The notes under the pieces are model-generated. The model did not search any database, was not told the origin of the DNA, and was given only the letters and a program-made list of their open reading frames with translations. A DNA stretch of 64,000 nucleotides from Meconema thalassinum (taxonomy: Eukaryota > Arthropoda > Insecta > Orthoptera > Tettigoniidae): NCBI GenBank assembly GCA_946902985.2, contig OX336388.2, positions 368,391,387 through 368,455,386 on the forward strand, written 5' to 3'. Position numbers and translations under genes: made by a program. Position 1 is the first letter of the stretch. Each line of letters opens with the position of its first letter. Shown here in pieces: positions 1 to 10,290 of the stretch.

Positions 1-1709
1 AGAGTTGATGTACAGTGGAATGGCCTTGTCGAAAGCCGAACTGCTCGTCGTTAATAATGTTGGAGATGTGTGTGTTCAGCCTGGAAAGCAGTGCCATTTC
101 AAATAATTTTGAGATGATGGATAGTAGATTTATTGTTGTGTAGTTTTGCGGGAAGGTGCCATCAGTATTGGGCTTCCCTATCATGATGACTTTTGCTACT
201 TTCCAGGCTGTAGGAAAATACCCAAATCGGTAGATGGAGTAGAATATCTTGACTAGGCAAGTTAAGGCGTTCTTACTGAGGTTTTTAAGATATTGTGCAG
301 AGATCTCGTCAGGTCCGGGGGCCTTACGAGACGTTAGTTTCTTGATAAATTTGAGCAGTTCGGACGGGGAGACAAATTTAAAGCCCCGGGGGAGATCGCC
401 CTGAAAGCCACCTCGATGATCATGACGAACGAGATCTACGAAGTCGTCGTTACAAGGTTCGAGGTTCGGCTCGCAGGCTCTCTCAAAGGTGTCCGCCACG
501 GCGTTAGCTTTGTCGGGGTTAGTGAATACCATTCCACGTACCCCGTGTAATGGTGGAATGCCAGTCCTCTTCTTGAGCAGTTTTTTAGCCATGCCGAACA
601 GGGATTTGGAATTTCCTGCCATACTTTCTAATTTGGATTGCCAAAGTTTATTACGAATGTTTGACATGGCTGATTGGATCTGTCTTTTCAACCGATACCA
701 CTCTTGCTTAAGGCGAAGATCCCGGGTGACTTGCCACCTCCACCTGATCATGTTCTTCCGCTTGATGAGAGCTTGAAGAGCAAGGGGAATGGAGAGGGGT
801 TTGTTTCTATGTTTGGGCTCGCTAGCTGCGGTTTTGGTGCCCTGTAGGAGGGATTGGGTGAATTTCTCTACGTCGCCCTATGTCGCCCTCGCAGAGAATG
901 CTGGGATTACCAGCAACGGTGGTTTTAAGGGTGGATTGGAAGCGATCCCAGTCGATCTTACGGGTGTGAAGTGGGATTGTGGAGCGGGAAGGGATGTAGC
1001 TAGAGTTAAGACGTATCATTATAGGGTCGTGATCAGAATTTAGGGCATTGTAGTTTGAGACTACTATCGGGATGTCAAGGTCTTTGCTGATGGCAATGTC
1101 CAAGTGATCCGGAAGTTTATTCGGGTCAAACGGAAAATACGTGTATCCAGGTGGGCCGTGGACTAAGCACCCGTGATCATCGCAGAACTTTTCAAGAAGC
1201 CTGCCCTTTGCCTCCGTGAACCGACTGCGCCATAGCCGGTTTTTGGAGTTAAAGTCACCTGCCAATATCACAGGGATATCGTCAGGCAACAGTGCCTCCA
1301 AGTCAGACGGCACAAACGGCACACGTGGGGGCAAGTAGCAGGAGACAATGCGGTATGGGCCGGTAGAAAGTTCGACCTGCACGATGGTGGCTTCAATAAA
1401 CCTCAGGTTGTCGGGAGTGGGAATGCGACGGTGAGCCAGATCGGAGAGCACGGCTATGGCAGTTCCTCCGCTCGGACGTCGTACACGGTCGTTGCGGTAT
1501 GTACAGTAACCAGGAAAGTAGATATTGGTACCTGGTTTCAAGGATGTTTCTCCGAAGAGAGCAATGTGAATTTGTTCCTGCTGTAGGACGTCGGTAAGTT
1601 CTCCTGACTGAGAATGCAGATGGAAGGCATTCCATGCCATAATCCTAATACTGACACCAGCCTGCAGGTTAGTTCCCATTACTGAATAGGTATTGGGTGC
1701 AGACTTCAA
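1..1709 (-). pseudogene. Jockey-like ORF2: APE endonuclease + reverse transcriptase (partial)
   Basis: The endonuclease domain occupies about 1030-1650 and shows the AGDFNSKN and SDHDPIMI motifs expected of an APE-type nuclease that nicks target DNA. It is followed by a linker and the fingers of the RT: APGPDEIS near 300-325, then KPNTDGTFPQNY, a SKLFEMALLSRL segment and QFGFRQGHST close to position 1-50. The catalytic palm lies outside the window. The first Met at 1709 overlaps the end of ORF1 by about 40 nt, as in other Jockey elements. The frame is broken once near 869-888, where a 10-bp unit (ctacgtcgcc/ctatgtcgcc) is tandemly duplicated; downstream of it the correct frame is open to the window edge. 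Family assignment is firm; the exact clade is inference. Confidence 0.87.
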
Positions 1710-2318
1710 TAATAATTTGTAGCCTGGAAGAGGTATCTGGGGCTTTGACTAACTTGAGGAGAGTGTTCTTAACTAGGGTAAGTAGATCTTTGAGTGAGGG
1801 GTTGGTGATCAGTCTTAAAATTTCAAGCATGTCACTTGAGGTGGACGGCGCAGAAGTAGTGGGGGCTGAAGGGGAGAGGCCCGGGAAATTGCTCTCGCTG
1901 AGAGCAGAGGGCGGAGGAGGGGGAGTGGCGAGTAGAGGAGCTGGGGTGGGAGGCGTGGGAGTAGTGGACGAAGATATTGCTCCTACAAAGCTGGTGCCAG
2001 TCCTGACTTTGTTACGGTCTGCCACGTGTCAAGCAGGGGCTTTGCGTGTAGAGGGAAGCCTATTGTTGAAGGTGGTTGTGAGCTTTATATAGGTCTCACA
2101 ACCACGATAGCTGGCGATGTGCTGATTGCCGCAGTTGGCACATTTAGTAGTGGCTTCCTTCTGGTGATATTGGGGACATTCGTTTGCCCTGTGGTTTTGG
2201 GCACAAATTACGCAGCGGGGATGACAGTGGCAGCCGCTGGAAGCATGGCCGAAACCCTGACAGCGGTAGCACTGCACTGGTCCGGCTTATCCCTGGTACC
2301 GTGTTACTGATATGATAC
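1669..2318 (-). pseudogene. Jockey-like ORF1 (Gag), C-terminal part with three zinc knuckles
   Basis: This is the nucleic-acid-binding end of a LINE Gag. Three knuckles follow in series around 2085-2275: CYRCQGFGHASSGC (CX2CX4HX4C), CVICAQNHRANEC and CANCGNQHIASYRGC. Downstream is a Pro/Thr/Ser-rich tail ending at the stop at 1669. Two in-frame stops break it: TAA read at 2287-2289, just before the first knuckle, and TGA at 2026-2028. The N-terminal half lies beyond the Gypsy insertion at 8685-9660. Confidence 0.85.
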
Positions 2319-2993
2319 TGTTGCGTGCCACCCCCTAGTGGCACTTTTGTTAACTGGATTACGGTGGGGGTACAAAGCACAACACCAATTACTGTTTAAA
2401 GAAATAATTAACTTTATTGTGGCCAGAAAATTACACTAATCAGCAAATACAAGCAATTAGGAGCCTTCTCCAGTTTCCTCAAGTCTCTTCCTTATGCGCT
2501 CTTGGCCCCTTTCACTTGCAACAGACCACAGAAGTTAATCCGTCCTAATGAGTCCGGTGGCCTTGGCAGAAGCTACCTGCCCCTCTTCCTCAGGTACAAC
2601 AAATACAGTTACTTACGAGCACTTGAAGTACGCTGTTCACAAGCTGGGAGAAACAATGTCACAGGATTTCGTAACTCGCACAGCAATTCGTCACCACACT
2701 TCTGTCGCACAAGATAATCGCTCGCACTAGCTCGTAAAACACAACAACAACTGCTTCACGGGTCACTCTTATATAGCAGGCCGGTGACTCAATAAATGCT
2801 TCCAGATCCATCCAGGGTCCACGGCTTCTCGAGGTTTCCAGCGCTGGTCCAGTCACGAAGATTCTGGACTATCCCTTTGTCCTAGTAGCCCTGTTGCATA
2901 AGGCGCGCGCAATACAGGAGGCAGGGCACAGCCCAGCCGTGGGGCAGTTGTGAATCACGCGGAGAGTGATGACACAAACTCACAGCCGTAACA
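2319..2993 (-). repeat. 3' LTR of Gypsy copy 1
   Basis: This direct repeat matches 8007-8684. In element orientation it begins TGTTACGGCTGTGAG and ends GCACGCAACA. It contains a TATATAA box (read on the minus strand near 2768-2777) and AATAAA near 2412-2418, so promoter and polyadenylation signals are both present as expected for an LTR. Confidence 0.94.
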
Positions 2994-3006
2994 CCACCCC
3001 CTTCCT
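2994..3006 (-). promoter_or_regulatory. Polypurine tract of Gypsy copy 1
   Basis: On the minus strand AGGAAGGGGGTGG abuts the 3' LTR directly. Its position and purine content fit the plus-strand primer for reverse transcription. The same tract adjoins the 3' LTR of copy 2 near 32888. Confidence 0.85.
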
Positions 3007-3030
3007 GAAAAGGCTGATCGTCCCGATCAA

Positions 3031-6000
3031 TCATTGGTCCGTCTGTGTCCCTCCGTAGGCTGCCAGGCGATCTCGATGCACGATCTTCATCTTCGCCCTC
3101 GGGCTCCGCTGGATCCTGTAGACGACATCGTTGATTCGTTTCACGACTCGGTACGGGCCCTCCCAGGACTTCTGCAGTTTGGGTGACAGGCCTTTCTTCC
3201 GTAATGGGTTGAAGAGCCAGACCAGGTCGTTCTCGTGGAATCCTCCGGCATCCGTCTGCTGGTCGTATCGGGTCTTCATTCGATCGGTCTCGATCCGCAG
3301 TTTCCTCCTCGCGAACGCGTGCACGTCCTCCAGTTGGTCGACCAGTTCTTGACAATACTGGCTTACCGGGATCGGATCATTCCCAGGTCGGCCGAAGGCA
3401 AGATCGACGGGTAGACGGAGCTCCCTCCCAAACATGGCCCGGGCTGGTGTGCACCCGGTGGCTTCATGCACGGCGGCGCGGTAGGCCAGGAGAAATAGTG
3501 GAAGATGCTTGTCCCAATCCCTCTGGTGCTCGCTGACAACTATTCGGAGATGGTTCTCGATGGTGCGATTGAATCGCTCTACCATCCCGTCGGACTGAGG
3601 GTGTAGCGGCGTTGTCCTTGTCTTCCGGATTCCCAGCAGCTGGCATAGGTTCTGGAACACCTGCGACTCGAAGTTCCTCCCTTTGTCGGAGTGCAGCTCC
3701 AGGGGTACTCCGTACCGGCTGACGAATTCCTTCACCAGGGTCGCTGCGATCGTCGCGGCTTCTTGGTTAGGGAGCGCATACGCCTCCGGCCATTTGGTAA
3801 AGTAGTCGCTGACGACTAATATGTAGCGGTTCCCTGCCTCGCTTAACGGGAATGGCCCAGCAACATCGATGGCCACTCTCTCCATGGGGCCGCCCACGTT
3901 GTAGGTCTTCAGTGGACCCCGTCGTCTTCGTCCTGGGCCCTTGCTGGCTGCGCAATCGTGGCACCTCGCGCAGTGGTTCTCCACGTCTGTTCGGCATCCG
4001 ATCCAGTAGAACCGCTCTCTCAGCTTCTCCAGGGTCTTCTTTATCCCTAGGTGTCCTCCAGATGATCCTCCATGAACTTCCTTCAGGACTTCCTCCGTCA
4101 TAGCCTTTGGAACGACGACTTGTTCCCGATATGTCTTCCCGTCGGTGCTCTCCCAGGCGCGGCAGATGAGGCCATCCCTTACAATCAGCGAGTCCCACTG
4201 CGCCCAGTAGGACTTAAAGTTTGGACTGCAGTCACTCACAATGTTCCACCCGGGTCTGGGGACACAGGCCCCCTTCCATTCGGCTATCAGTCCCAGGTCA
4301 TCATCTTCTTCTTGTGCCCGCGTGAAAGATTCGCGGCTCCAGCTCCCTTGAAGTTCCACAGTAGTCCTTCGGCACTGTATCCCGGTGTTCTCCTCCCTCC
4401 TAGTACAGAAGGTGCAGTCTTCGGGGCACGGTCTTCGTGACAGGGCGTCGGCGTTAGAATGCAGTTGGCCTTTCCTTTGCTGAATCTCAAAGTTATACTG
4501 TTGAAGCCTCTCTAACCACCGCGCGAGTTGACCCTCGGGCTGCTTGAAGTTCAGGAGCCACCGCAGGGATGCATGGCCGGTCCTGATGAGAAATTCTTGC
4601 CCGTACAGGTACCTGTGGAAGTGTTCAATGGTCTTCACGATAGCGAGCAGCTCCTTCCTGGTGACGCAGTAGTTCCTTTCTGGCTTTGACAAGGCCTTGC
4701 TGAAATAGGCCACTACTCTTTCCTCGCGGTCCACTACTTGCGACAGGATTCCCCCTATGCCAAAGTCGCTGGCATCGGTATCGACGATGAACCCTGTTCC
4801 AGGTCTGGGGTAGGCCAAAATAGGCGCGGTGCACAGAGCCTGCTTGAGTTGTTCCAAGGCACTGTGGCATTCTGCTGTCCACGTGAAGAGTTGGTCCTTC
4901 TCAGTCAGTCGATGTAAAGGTTTGGCGATGTCGGCGAATCCTCTCACGAAGCGACGGTAATAAGTGCAGAGTCCCAGGAAGCTTCGTAGTTGGGACTTGT
5001 CCTTCGGAACTGGCCACTCCCTCACAGCTGCGGTCTTCTCTGAGTCGGTGCGCACCCCTTCCTCGGAGACGATATGCCCAAGGTACTGGACCCGCTTCTG
5101 GAAGAGCTGACACTTCTTGGGGCTCAACTTCAGCTGGGCAGCCCGTAGCTTCAACAAGATCTCCTTCAGGTTGCTGTAGTGCTCCTCGAAACTCCTCCCC
5201 AGAACGATGACGTCGTCTAGGTATACCAGGCAGGTCTTCCAGTGTAGTCCCCTCAGAATGGACTCCATTAGCCTTTCGAAGGTCGCAGGGGCGTTGCACA
5301 GACCGAATGGCATAACGGTGAACTGCCAGAGCACGCTGCCCACAGAGAACGCCGTTTTATCGCGGTCCTTAGGGTGGACCTCCACCTGCCAGTAGCCACT
5401 CTTCAAATCCAAGGTGGAGAACCATCTTGACCCTGATATGGTGTCCAGCGTGTCGTCGATCCGGGGTAGAGGGTAGCTGTCCTTTTTCGTGACGTCGTTC
5501 ACCCGCCTGTAGTCCACGCAGAACCTGGTGGAACCGTCCTTCTTCTTCACAAGCACGACCGGAGAACTCCAAGGACTATGTGATGGCTCGATCACCCCTT
5601 GATCCTTCATCTCTTCAACCATCCGGTCGACTTCGGCTTGCTTGGCGAGCGGGACACGTCGGAATGGGGTCCTAATCGGTGCGCTGTCCCCAACGTCGAT
5701 TCTGTGCTGGACCAAGCTTGTCCTGCCGAAGTCTTTGCTTCCCACGGAGAAGACATCCTGGAATTCGTGTAGCAGGTCCCGAAGTTGGCGTGATTGTTCC
5801 TCGTCTAAATGGTCCTGGGATCCTTGGTACAGCTTCTGTAGTTCTTCTGGCAGTGTGCGTCTTCTTCGGTTGTCCGTCTGCAGGTGTCCGTCTGTCGTAT
5901 CTGTGATGCGGGCAATCCAGGTAACGGGCTCGCAGACTCCTAGGTTGGTGTCCCGATGAACCGTAATGTCGTGGTCGTTCAGGTTGGACAGGAGGACGTA

Positions 6001-6612
6001 CGGCCGAGACGTCGTGTTTTTGAGAGTCTTGGCAACTAGCAATCCTTTTGTCTGGATGTCCTCATATTTTGACTCGATGACAGCCGCCACTCCCTCAGCA
6101 GCTCCGTCGACAATTACGGCAGCGCTGACCTCCGTCCTGGCGGGAACGATGACGTCTTCTCTCAGCCTTACTCGCCGTGCGGTGATGGACTCGTGCGCCG
6201 GTTGCAAAGCAAGTTCCTCACCTCCGAAGTGCAGAGTGTTGGTACTCAGATCCAAGATGATGTTGTTCTGGTCCAGGAAGTCCAGTCCGATGATCACTTC
6301 ACTTGACACGTCAGCCACAAGCACTGGATGCTTTATCGCCCTTCGACCAATGACGAACTCCAGTGATGCTTCGCCATGTACCGGTGCGGTCTCTCCGGTC
6401 GCGGTTATTAGCTGGAGGTTCCTTTGTGTGGGTTGCACTCTCCACTGCGGGATCACGGTGGGACTGACGATGGTCCTCGATGCTCCCGTGTCGATTAGCA
6501 TGGGCCAGCTCCCTCCGTTGACGACTCCGTCGACCATCAGGCTGCTATTATCCCTCCGTAACTGCGTCACACGAACTTGGACTGCCGGGGCTTGAGAACT
6601 GTCACAAGCCAA
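3031..6612 (-). CDS. pol: Gypsy Pol polyprotein (protease-RT-RNase H-integrase)
   Basis: An uninterrupted 1193-residue frame. Domains in order: aspartic protease with DTGAS at residues 41-45; reverse transcriptase with YLDD at 464-467; RNase H starting VDTDASDFG near 610-618 with KELLAIV near 653-659; integrase with an HHCC zinc-binding module (H847, H854, CARC near 881-884, HDC) and a D-D-35-E core at D916, D976 and E1012; then a GPY/F module at 1152-1154. No chromodomain or Env is seen. The third RNase H carboxylate position reads RTGHASL (residue 679), whereas copy 2 has RTDHASL, so this copy carries D-to-G there. Pol lies in a different frame from Gag, so expression probably needs frameshifting. 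The first Met is 6612, but a fusion protein could start further upstream. Confidence 0.95.
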   Translation of the reverse strand: MACDSSQAPAVQVRVTQLRRDNSSLMVDGVVNGGSWPMLIDTGASRTIVSPTVIPQWRVQPTQRNLQLITATGETAPVHGEASLEFVIGRRAIKHPVLVADVSSEVIIGLDFLDQNNIILDLSTNTLHFGGEELALQPAHESITARRVRLREDVIVPARTEVSAAVIVDGAAEGVAAVIESKYEDIQTKGLLVAKTLKNTTSRPYVLLSNLNDHDITVHRDTNLGVCEPVTWIARITDTTDGHLQTDNRRRRTLPEELQKLYQGSQDHLDEEQSRQLRDLLHEFQDVFSVGSKDFGRTSLVQHRIDVGDSAPIRTPFRRVPLAKQAEVDRMVEEMKDQGVIEPSHSPWSSPVVLVKKKDGSTRFCVDYRRVNDVTKKDSYPLPRIDDTLDTISGSRWFSTLDLKSGYWQVEVHPKDRDKTAFSVGSVLWQFTVMPFGLCNAPATFERLMESILRGLHWKTCLVYLDDVIVLGRSFEEHYSNLKEILLKLRAAQLKLSPKKCQLFQKRVQYLGHIVSEEGVRTDSEKTAAVREWPVPKDKSQLRSFLGLCTYYRRFVRGFADIAKPLHRLTEKDQLFTWTAECHSALEQLKQALCTAPILAYPRPGTGFIVDTDASDFGIGGILSQVVDREERVVAYFSKALSKPERNYCVTRKELLAIVKTIEHFHRYLYGQEFLIRTGHASLRWLLNFKQPEGQLARWLERLQQYNFEIQQRKGQLHSNADALSRRPCPEDCTFCTRREENTGIQCRRTTVELQGSWSRESFTRAQEEDDDLGLIAEWKGACVPRPGWNIVSDCSPNFKSYWAQWDSLIVRDGLICRAWESTDGKTYREQVVVPKAMTEEVLKEVHGGSSGGHLGIKKTLEKLRERFYWIGCRTDVENHCARCHDCAASKGPGRRRRGPLKTYNVGGPMERVAIDVAGPFPLSEAGNRYILVVSDYFTKWPEAYALPNQEAATIAATLVKEFVSRYGVPLELHSDKGRNFESQVFQNLCQLLGIRKTRTTPLHPQSDGMVERFNRTIENHLRIVVSEHQRDWDKHLPLFLLAYRAAVHEATGCTPARAMFGRELRLPVDLAFGRPGNDPIPVSQYCQELVDQLEDVHAFARRKLRIETDRMKTRYDQQTDAGGFHENDLVWLFNPLRKKGLSPKLQKSWEGPYRVVKRINDVVYRIQRSPRAKMKIVHRDRLAAYGGTQTDQ

Positions 6613-6659
6613 CCTTTGCCCCCCTAAGCTGGCTGATACTTGCTTTCCTGGGCCGCGCG

Positions 6660-7907
6660 GTTTCCCTACGACTGACTGTCCCGACGGAAACCCTTGGCGG
6701 CGGCGATCACCGCAGTCCTTGCTCAGGTGGCCTCTCTTACGGCAGGTCCAGCAGGTCGGTAGTCCTTTTCCGGGCCGCCTCTCCGGATGTCCTTCGGCTA
6801 CGTTTTTGTTGGTGGTACTGCGATTCTTGAAGAAACGGCTTAGCGCCTCCTCAACTCGTCGGCCAGGGGCTTGGTCTCGTTGGTTTTTACTGGTTCGTCG
6901 ACGTCCACTTGACGCACCCGCGCGCGCATTCTAGATACCTGCTTTGCCGTCTCGAACTCAAGTGCGTGGCTCAGCGCATCTGCCAGGGTCTTATTGCGCG
7001 CGAGACGCAGCGCCTGTTGAGTGTCCGAGTCCCGTAGCCCGTCGGTGAAAGTCTGCGTCGCTATCTGCTCCAGAAAGTCGGCCGGCGCTGTTGGGTAGGC
7101 GAGCCTTACGAGGCGTGCGATGTCCATCTCGAACTCCTGCAGGGTTTCCGCGTTCTTCTGTACCCGGGTCCGGAGCTGCATCTGATAGGCCTGCTGAAGA
7201 TGGCTATCTCCATATCGGGACTCCATATGGGCGATCAGGGAAGCGTAGTCCTGGGATCCAGTCGGGATGGCCTGAAGGACGTTAAGGGCGTCACCTCTCA
7301 GCGCTACAATGAGAGCTGTAGCCTTTTCTGTGTTGTTCCAGTTATTTATGGAAGAGGCCGCCTCGAACTGACGTAAGTAGGTGCTCCACGGGACCTTTCC
7401 GTCGAAGGTTGGGGGCGTCACTCTGCTCTGTCCCGTTCCTGATGTCCCCGGTGTACCTGTGGGCGGGCGTCGGCGCAGCTCGGCAACTTCCTCTTGAAGA
7501 GCGTTGAATTTCTCTTCCACCCCCATCAGCGGGCGTTGGCGCAGCTCGGCAACTTCCACTTGCAAGGTGTTGAACTTCTCCTCCACTGCTGCGACTTCCT
7601 CACGTAGGCCCTGTTCTAATTTCCTTTGGCTCTCCTCTAATTTCGTCAGCAGACACTCTTCCAGATTTTTCTGGCCATCCAGAAATTTGGCGGTTAGGTC
7701 CTCTGCTAACTTATTCTGGCCGTCCTTCAGGTCCTCTGCTAACTTCTTCTGGCCGTCCTCCATCTTCTTCTGGTCGTCTTCCATCTTCTTCAGGTCATCC
7801 TTCAGGTCCTTGGCTAATTTCTTCTGGCCGTCATCCATGCCAGTTAACTTTTCTAGCAATGCTGCCAATTTCTCCTCCTTTTTAGTTGTTTGTCTTGTAA
7901 AGGGCAT
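6660..7907 (-). pseudogene. gag: Gypsy Gag, frameshifted (copy 1)
   Basis: Gag starts at the Met of MPFTRQTTK (7907). The N-terminal 150 residues are a charged Lys/Glu/Gln-rich coiled coil made of DGQKKLAEDL-like repeats, then two 22-residue units of the form VEEKFNALQEEVAELRRRP. A capsid-like domain follows (FDGKVPWSTYLRQFEAA to about residue 310). The frame stops at 6840. Comparison with copy 2 shows that one base is missing near 6847 (gaggaggcg versus gatggaggcg). The zinc knuckle CWTCRKRGHLSKDC (CX2CX4HX4C, 6712-6753) survives in the shifted frame. A second one-base difference lies near 6683. This Gag is therefore truncated and lacks its nucleocapsid motif unless frameshifting occurs. Confidence 0.88.
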
Positions 7908-7988
7908 GCACTCACAGGAAAATTAGAGAAAATGACCTGCTCGGGTTTTGAAACCAGGACCGTCAGGTGTTGTGCTTGAGTTCGTAAT

Positions 7989-8004
7989 CCGGCTTCTGAC
8001 ACCA
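7989..8004 (-). promoter_or_regulatory. Primer-binding site of Gypsy copy 1
   Basis: On the minus strand TGGTGTCAGAAGCCGG lies 2 nt inside the 5' LTR. It begins TGG, complementary to a tRNA CCA tail. The identical 16-mer occurs at 38487-38502 in copy 2. I cannot name the priming tRNA without a search. Confidence 0.8.
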
Positions 8005-8006
8005 GT

Positions 8007-8684
8007 TGTTGCGTGCCACCCCCTAGTGGCACTTTTGTTAACTGGATTACGTTGGGGGTACAAAGCACAACACCAATTACTGCTTAAAGAAATAATTAAC
8101 TTTATTGTGGCCAGAAAATTACACTAATCAGCAAATACAAGCAATTAGGAGCCTTCTCCAGTTTCCTCAAGTCCCTTCCTTATGCGCTCTTGGCCCCTTT
8201 CACTTGCAACAGACCACAGAAGTTAATCCGTCCTAATGAGTCCGGTGGCCTTGGCAGAAGCTACCTGCTCCTCTTCCTCAGGTACAACAAATACAGTTAC
8301 TTACGAGCACTTGAAGTACGCTGTTCACAAGCTAGGAGAAACAATGTCACAGGATTTCGTAACTCGCACAGCACTTCGTCACCACACTTCTGTCGCACAA
8401 GATAATCGCTCGCACTAGCTCGTAAAACACAACAACAACAACTGCTTCACGGGTCACTCTTATATAGCAGGCCGGTGACTCAATAAATGCTTCCAGATCC
8501 ATCCAGGGTCCACGGCTTCTCGAGGTTTCTAGCGCTGGTCCAGTCACGAAGATTCTGGACTATCCCTTTGTCCTAGTAGCCCTCTTGCATAAGGCGCGCG
8601 CAATACAGGAGGCAGGACACAGCCCAGCCCTGGGGCAGTTGTGACTCACGCGGCGAGTGATGACACAAACTCACAGCCGTAACA
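8007..8684 (-). repeat. 5' LTR of Gypsy copy 1 (promoter)
   Basis: This is the partner of 2319-2993. TATATAA lies near 8459-8468 on the minus strand and would drive transcription towards lower coordinates. It is followed after 8684 by the ATAC target duplication and the rest of the Jockey-like ORF1. Confidence 0.94.
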
Positions 8685-9676
8685 ATACTATGTAGCAGGT
8701 GAGTTACCTCGTATATATTCAGCTCAGGTGAGGTGGTGGAGTGAGCGACCAGAAAGAGAGGAAGCTTCTTGGAGCGATCTCTGGTCTGGCTGAGTTGAGT
8801 CACTCTGTCTACGGAGTAGCCCATCTCAGACAGAGCCTCATGAATTAGTCCGGGGGAGGTGGACTCATGGAGACCTCGGATGATGACTTTCCGAATATTC
8901 TTCGGAGTGGAAGGCCTTGTATGAAATTCACCGTTGTTGTTCAAGAGAAAATCGGTGAGGATCCTATGCTGTTCTGCGCTTTTTACAGTCACCCTGACGG
9001 CATTAGGAAGATTTTTGATGGTGAAGTTGAGGTCAAGCTTCACCAGCTCTTTAATTAGATTGTTAATGTCACTCACGTTTTTGATGTAAACGGGGTGAAC
9101 ATTAATCTTGGCGGAAGCGGGGGTCCTGGCTGAAGTACCTGAAGTGCCAGGTTGTGGCTCAGGGATGGGCTGAGTGCCTGAGAATTGAGTAGCGGGGAGC
9201 TGGTTCAAGTTGTCGAAGACATTGATGGACATAAGGGAGGGAGGGGGAGGGTTCTCTCGGACCTTGATAGGGTTTCGAGGCAATCTAAAGTCCTCGTTGT
9301 CGCTAGAGGAGACGACAGAGGTCTCGATGTCGGAGAGAGATGACCGGCGTTTGTGGTGAGAGAGGGAGGAAGCGGGGCTGGTAGGGGCTGAGTGGCGTGA
9401 GGGGGGAGTGGAGGCTGGGCTGAAGTCGGAAGAATCCGAGGCCTGAGCTGAGGAAGCATCAGTTGAAGACTGGGGGGAGGGGGGTGGCTCTAGATGGTGG
9501 ATTGGGGGGAAGCTGAGTCAGGCTGTGGTATGAGCGGGGCTACCTCCGAAGCAATCTGAGGTTGGAGTGAACCTTCTGGCGAAAAAGAGTCCCTGTCTGA
9601 AGGGGGTTCAAGTAAGGGGTTAGGAGGCTTAGGGGGAGTTCTCACGGGCCGGGAGGGGAACGTGGCCTTTTATAGT
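8685..9676 (-). pseudogene. Jockey-like ORF1 (Gag), N-terminal part
   Basis: Going upstream on the minus strand from the Gypsy insertion, the frame reads EVTHLLHSI preceded by a domain with VYIKNVSDINNLIKEL, VRVTVKSAEQHRILTDFL and VIIRGLHESTS, the RRM-like region typical of Jockey Gag proteins. A Pro/Ser/Thr-rich N-terminus extends beyond 9283 (RRSSLSDIE...NEDFRLPRNP) to about 9650, with a probable shift and stop near 9495-9500. Joining this part to the knuckle part at 1669-2314 through one ATAC gives the uninterrupted target site. Confidence 0.82.
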
Positions 9677-9965
9677 TCAGCGAGACATTGTTCGAGAACA
9701 TTCCATCTCGTATCTCGGCTTCTACTGGACCGATTTTAATGCTTGATAGCTCAAAATCCTCCTCTTGTTATAGCCAGAAAAGTGTGCTAATTTTCTAGCG
9801 TCAATCTCTTCTCCTTAAGGTAATTCTAAAAAAATATTTCTCATGACGTATTCAGGCTCCACGTCATAATCTCGCGTCACTCGCCCCTGCGATGTATGCT
9901 TCTCCTTCGCGCGTTATTCAAATCATCCATTCCTTCAACTTCTTCAACTAACAACTCCTCCTTCC
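9677..9965. other. No recognised feature
   Basis: AT-rich flank upstream of the Jockey-like ORF1; it may include that element's 5' UTR. I see no further coding or repeat signal. Confidence 0.4.
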
Positions 9966-9974
9966 AAAATAAGA

Positions 9975-10290
9975 ATGTCAACAATGTCACGGACGTGTGA
10001 ACGATCCGGGTATAGTATGAACAAAGACTTGGAAATTCTCAGTATCATCAAAAGGAGAAAACTAGAATACTTTGGTCATTTCATGCGCAACAACAAATAC
10101 CACCTCTTGCCATTAATTATCCAAGGGAAGATTGTTGGCATTAGGGATCCAGGACGCAGACGAATATCCTGGCTAAAGAACTGAAGCCAGTGGTTTGGAC
10201 TTAATACAGTGGCACTGTTTAGAACAGCTATGGACAAACAGCAGATCATGCTACTGATCGACAATGTTCTTGGAGGACGAGGCACTTGAA
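9975..10290 (+). pseudogene. LINE reverse transcriptase C-terminus (fragment)
   Basis: The translation contains RRKLEYFGHFMRNNKY, LIIQGKIVG and GRRRISWLKN, a conserved tail of many insect LINE RT proteins. A stop follows at 10182, where intact relatives continue (QWFGLNTVALFRTA is still readable to about 10240). Only the 3' end of the element is present, as expected of a 5'-truncated insertion. The clade is not certain. Confidence 0.7.

Larger units (their letters stand above)
1..2318 (-). mobile_element. Jockey-like LINE, downstream part (continues at 8685-9676)
   Basis: A minus-strand non-LTR retrotransposon carries ORF1 (zinc-knuckle Gag) followed by ORF2 (endonuclease plus reverse transcriptase). 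The window edge cuts it inside the RT domain. It is interrupted at 2318/2319 by a Gypsy element and resumes at 8685: the short sequence ATAC lies on both sides (2315-2318 and 8685-8688), and the ORF1 frame runs across the site once the insert is ignored. The Jockey-type assignment rests on three zinc knuckles in ORF1 and a finger region of the form APGPD...WK.A...KP...NY..I.LL. Several stops and shifts make it a relic. Confidence 0.88.
2319..8684 (-). mobile_element. Ty3/Gypsy LTR retrotransposon, copy 1
   Basis: A complete 6.4-kb element lies on the minus strand: LTR, primer-binding site, gag, pol, polypurine tract, LTR. The two LTRs (675 and 678 bp) differ at about a dozen positions by eye, including one CAA indel, so roughly 98% identity. 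It is flanked by a 4-bp direct repeat ATAC (2315-2318 and 8685-8688), the target duplication size usual in Ty3/Gypsy. LTR termini are TG...CA. There is no envelope frame after pol. The element disrupts ORF1 of a Jockey-like LINE. A second member of the family sits at 32208-39188. Insertion is fairly recent, but gag is frameshifted and one RNase H residue is altered. Confidence 0.95.

Noticed and set aside
5966..6595. A 209-codon plus-strand frame opposite the Gypsy protease region, and similar frames elsewhere opposite pol
   Set aside because: Ser/Thr/Arg-rich shadow of the conserved minus-strand Pol; the same shadow reappears in copy 2. No domain resemblance.
9655..9680. TATAAAA on the minus strand just upstream of the Jockey-like ORF1
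   Set aside because: Jockey elements use internal TATA-less promoters; a single AT-rich match is weak evidence.
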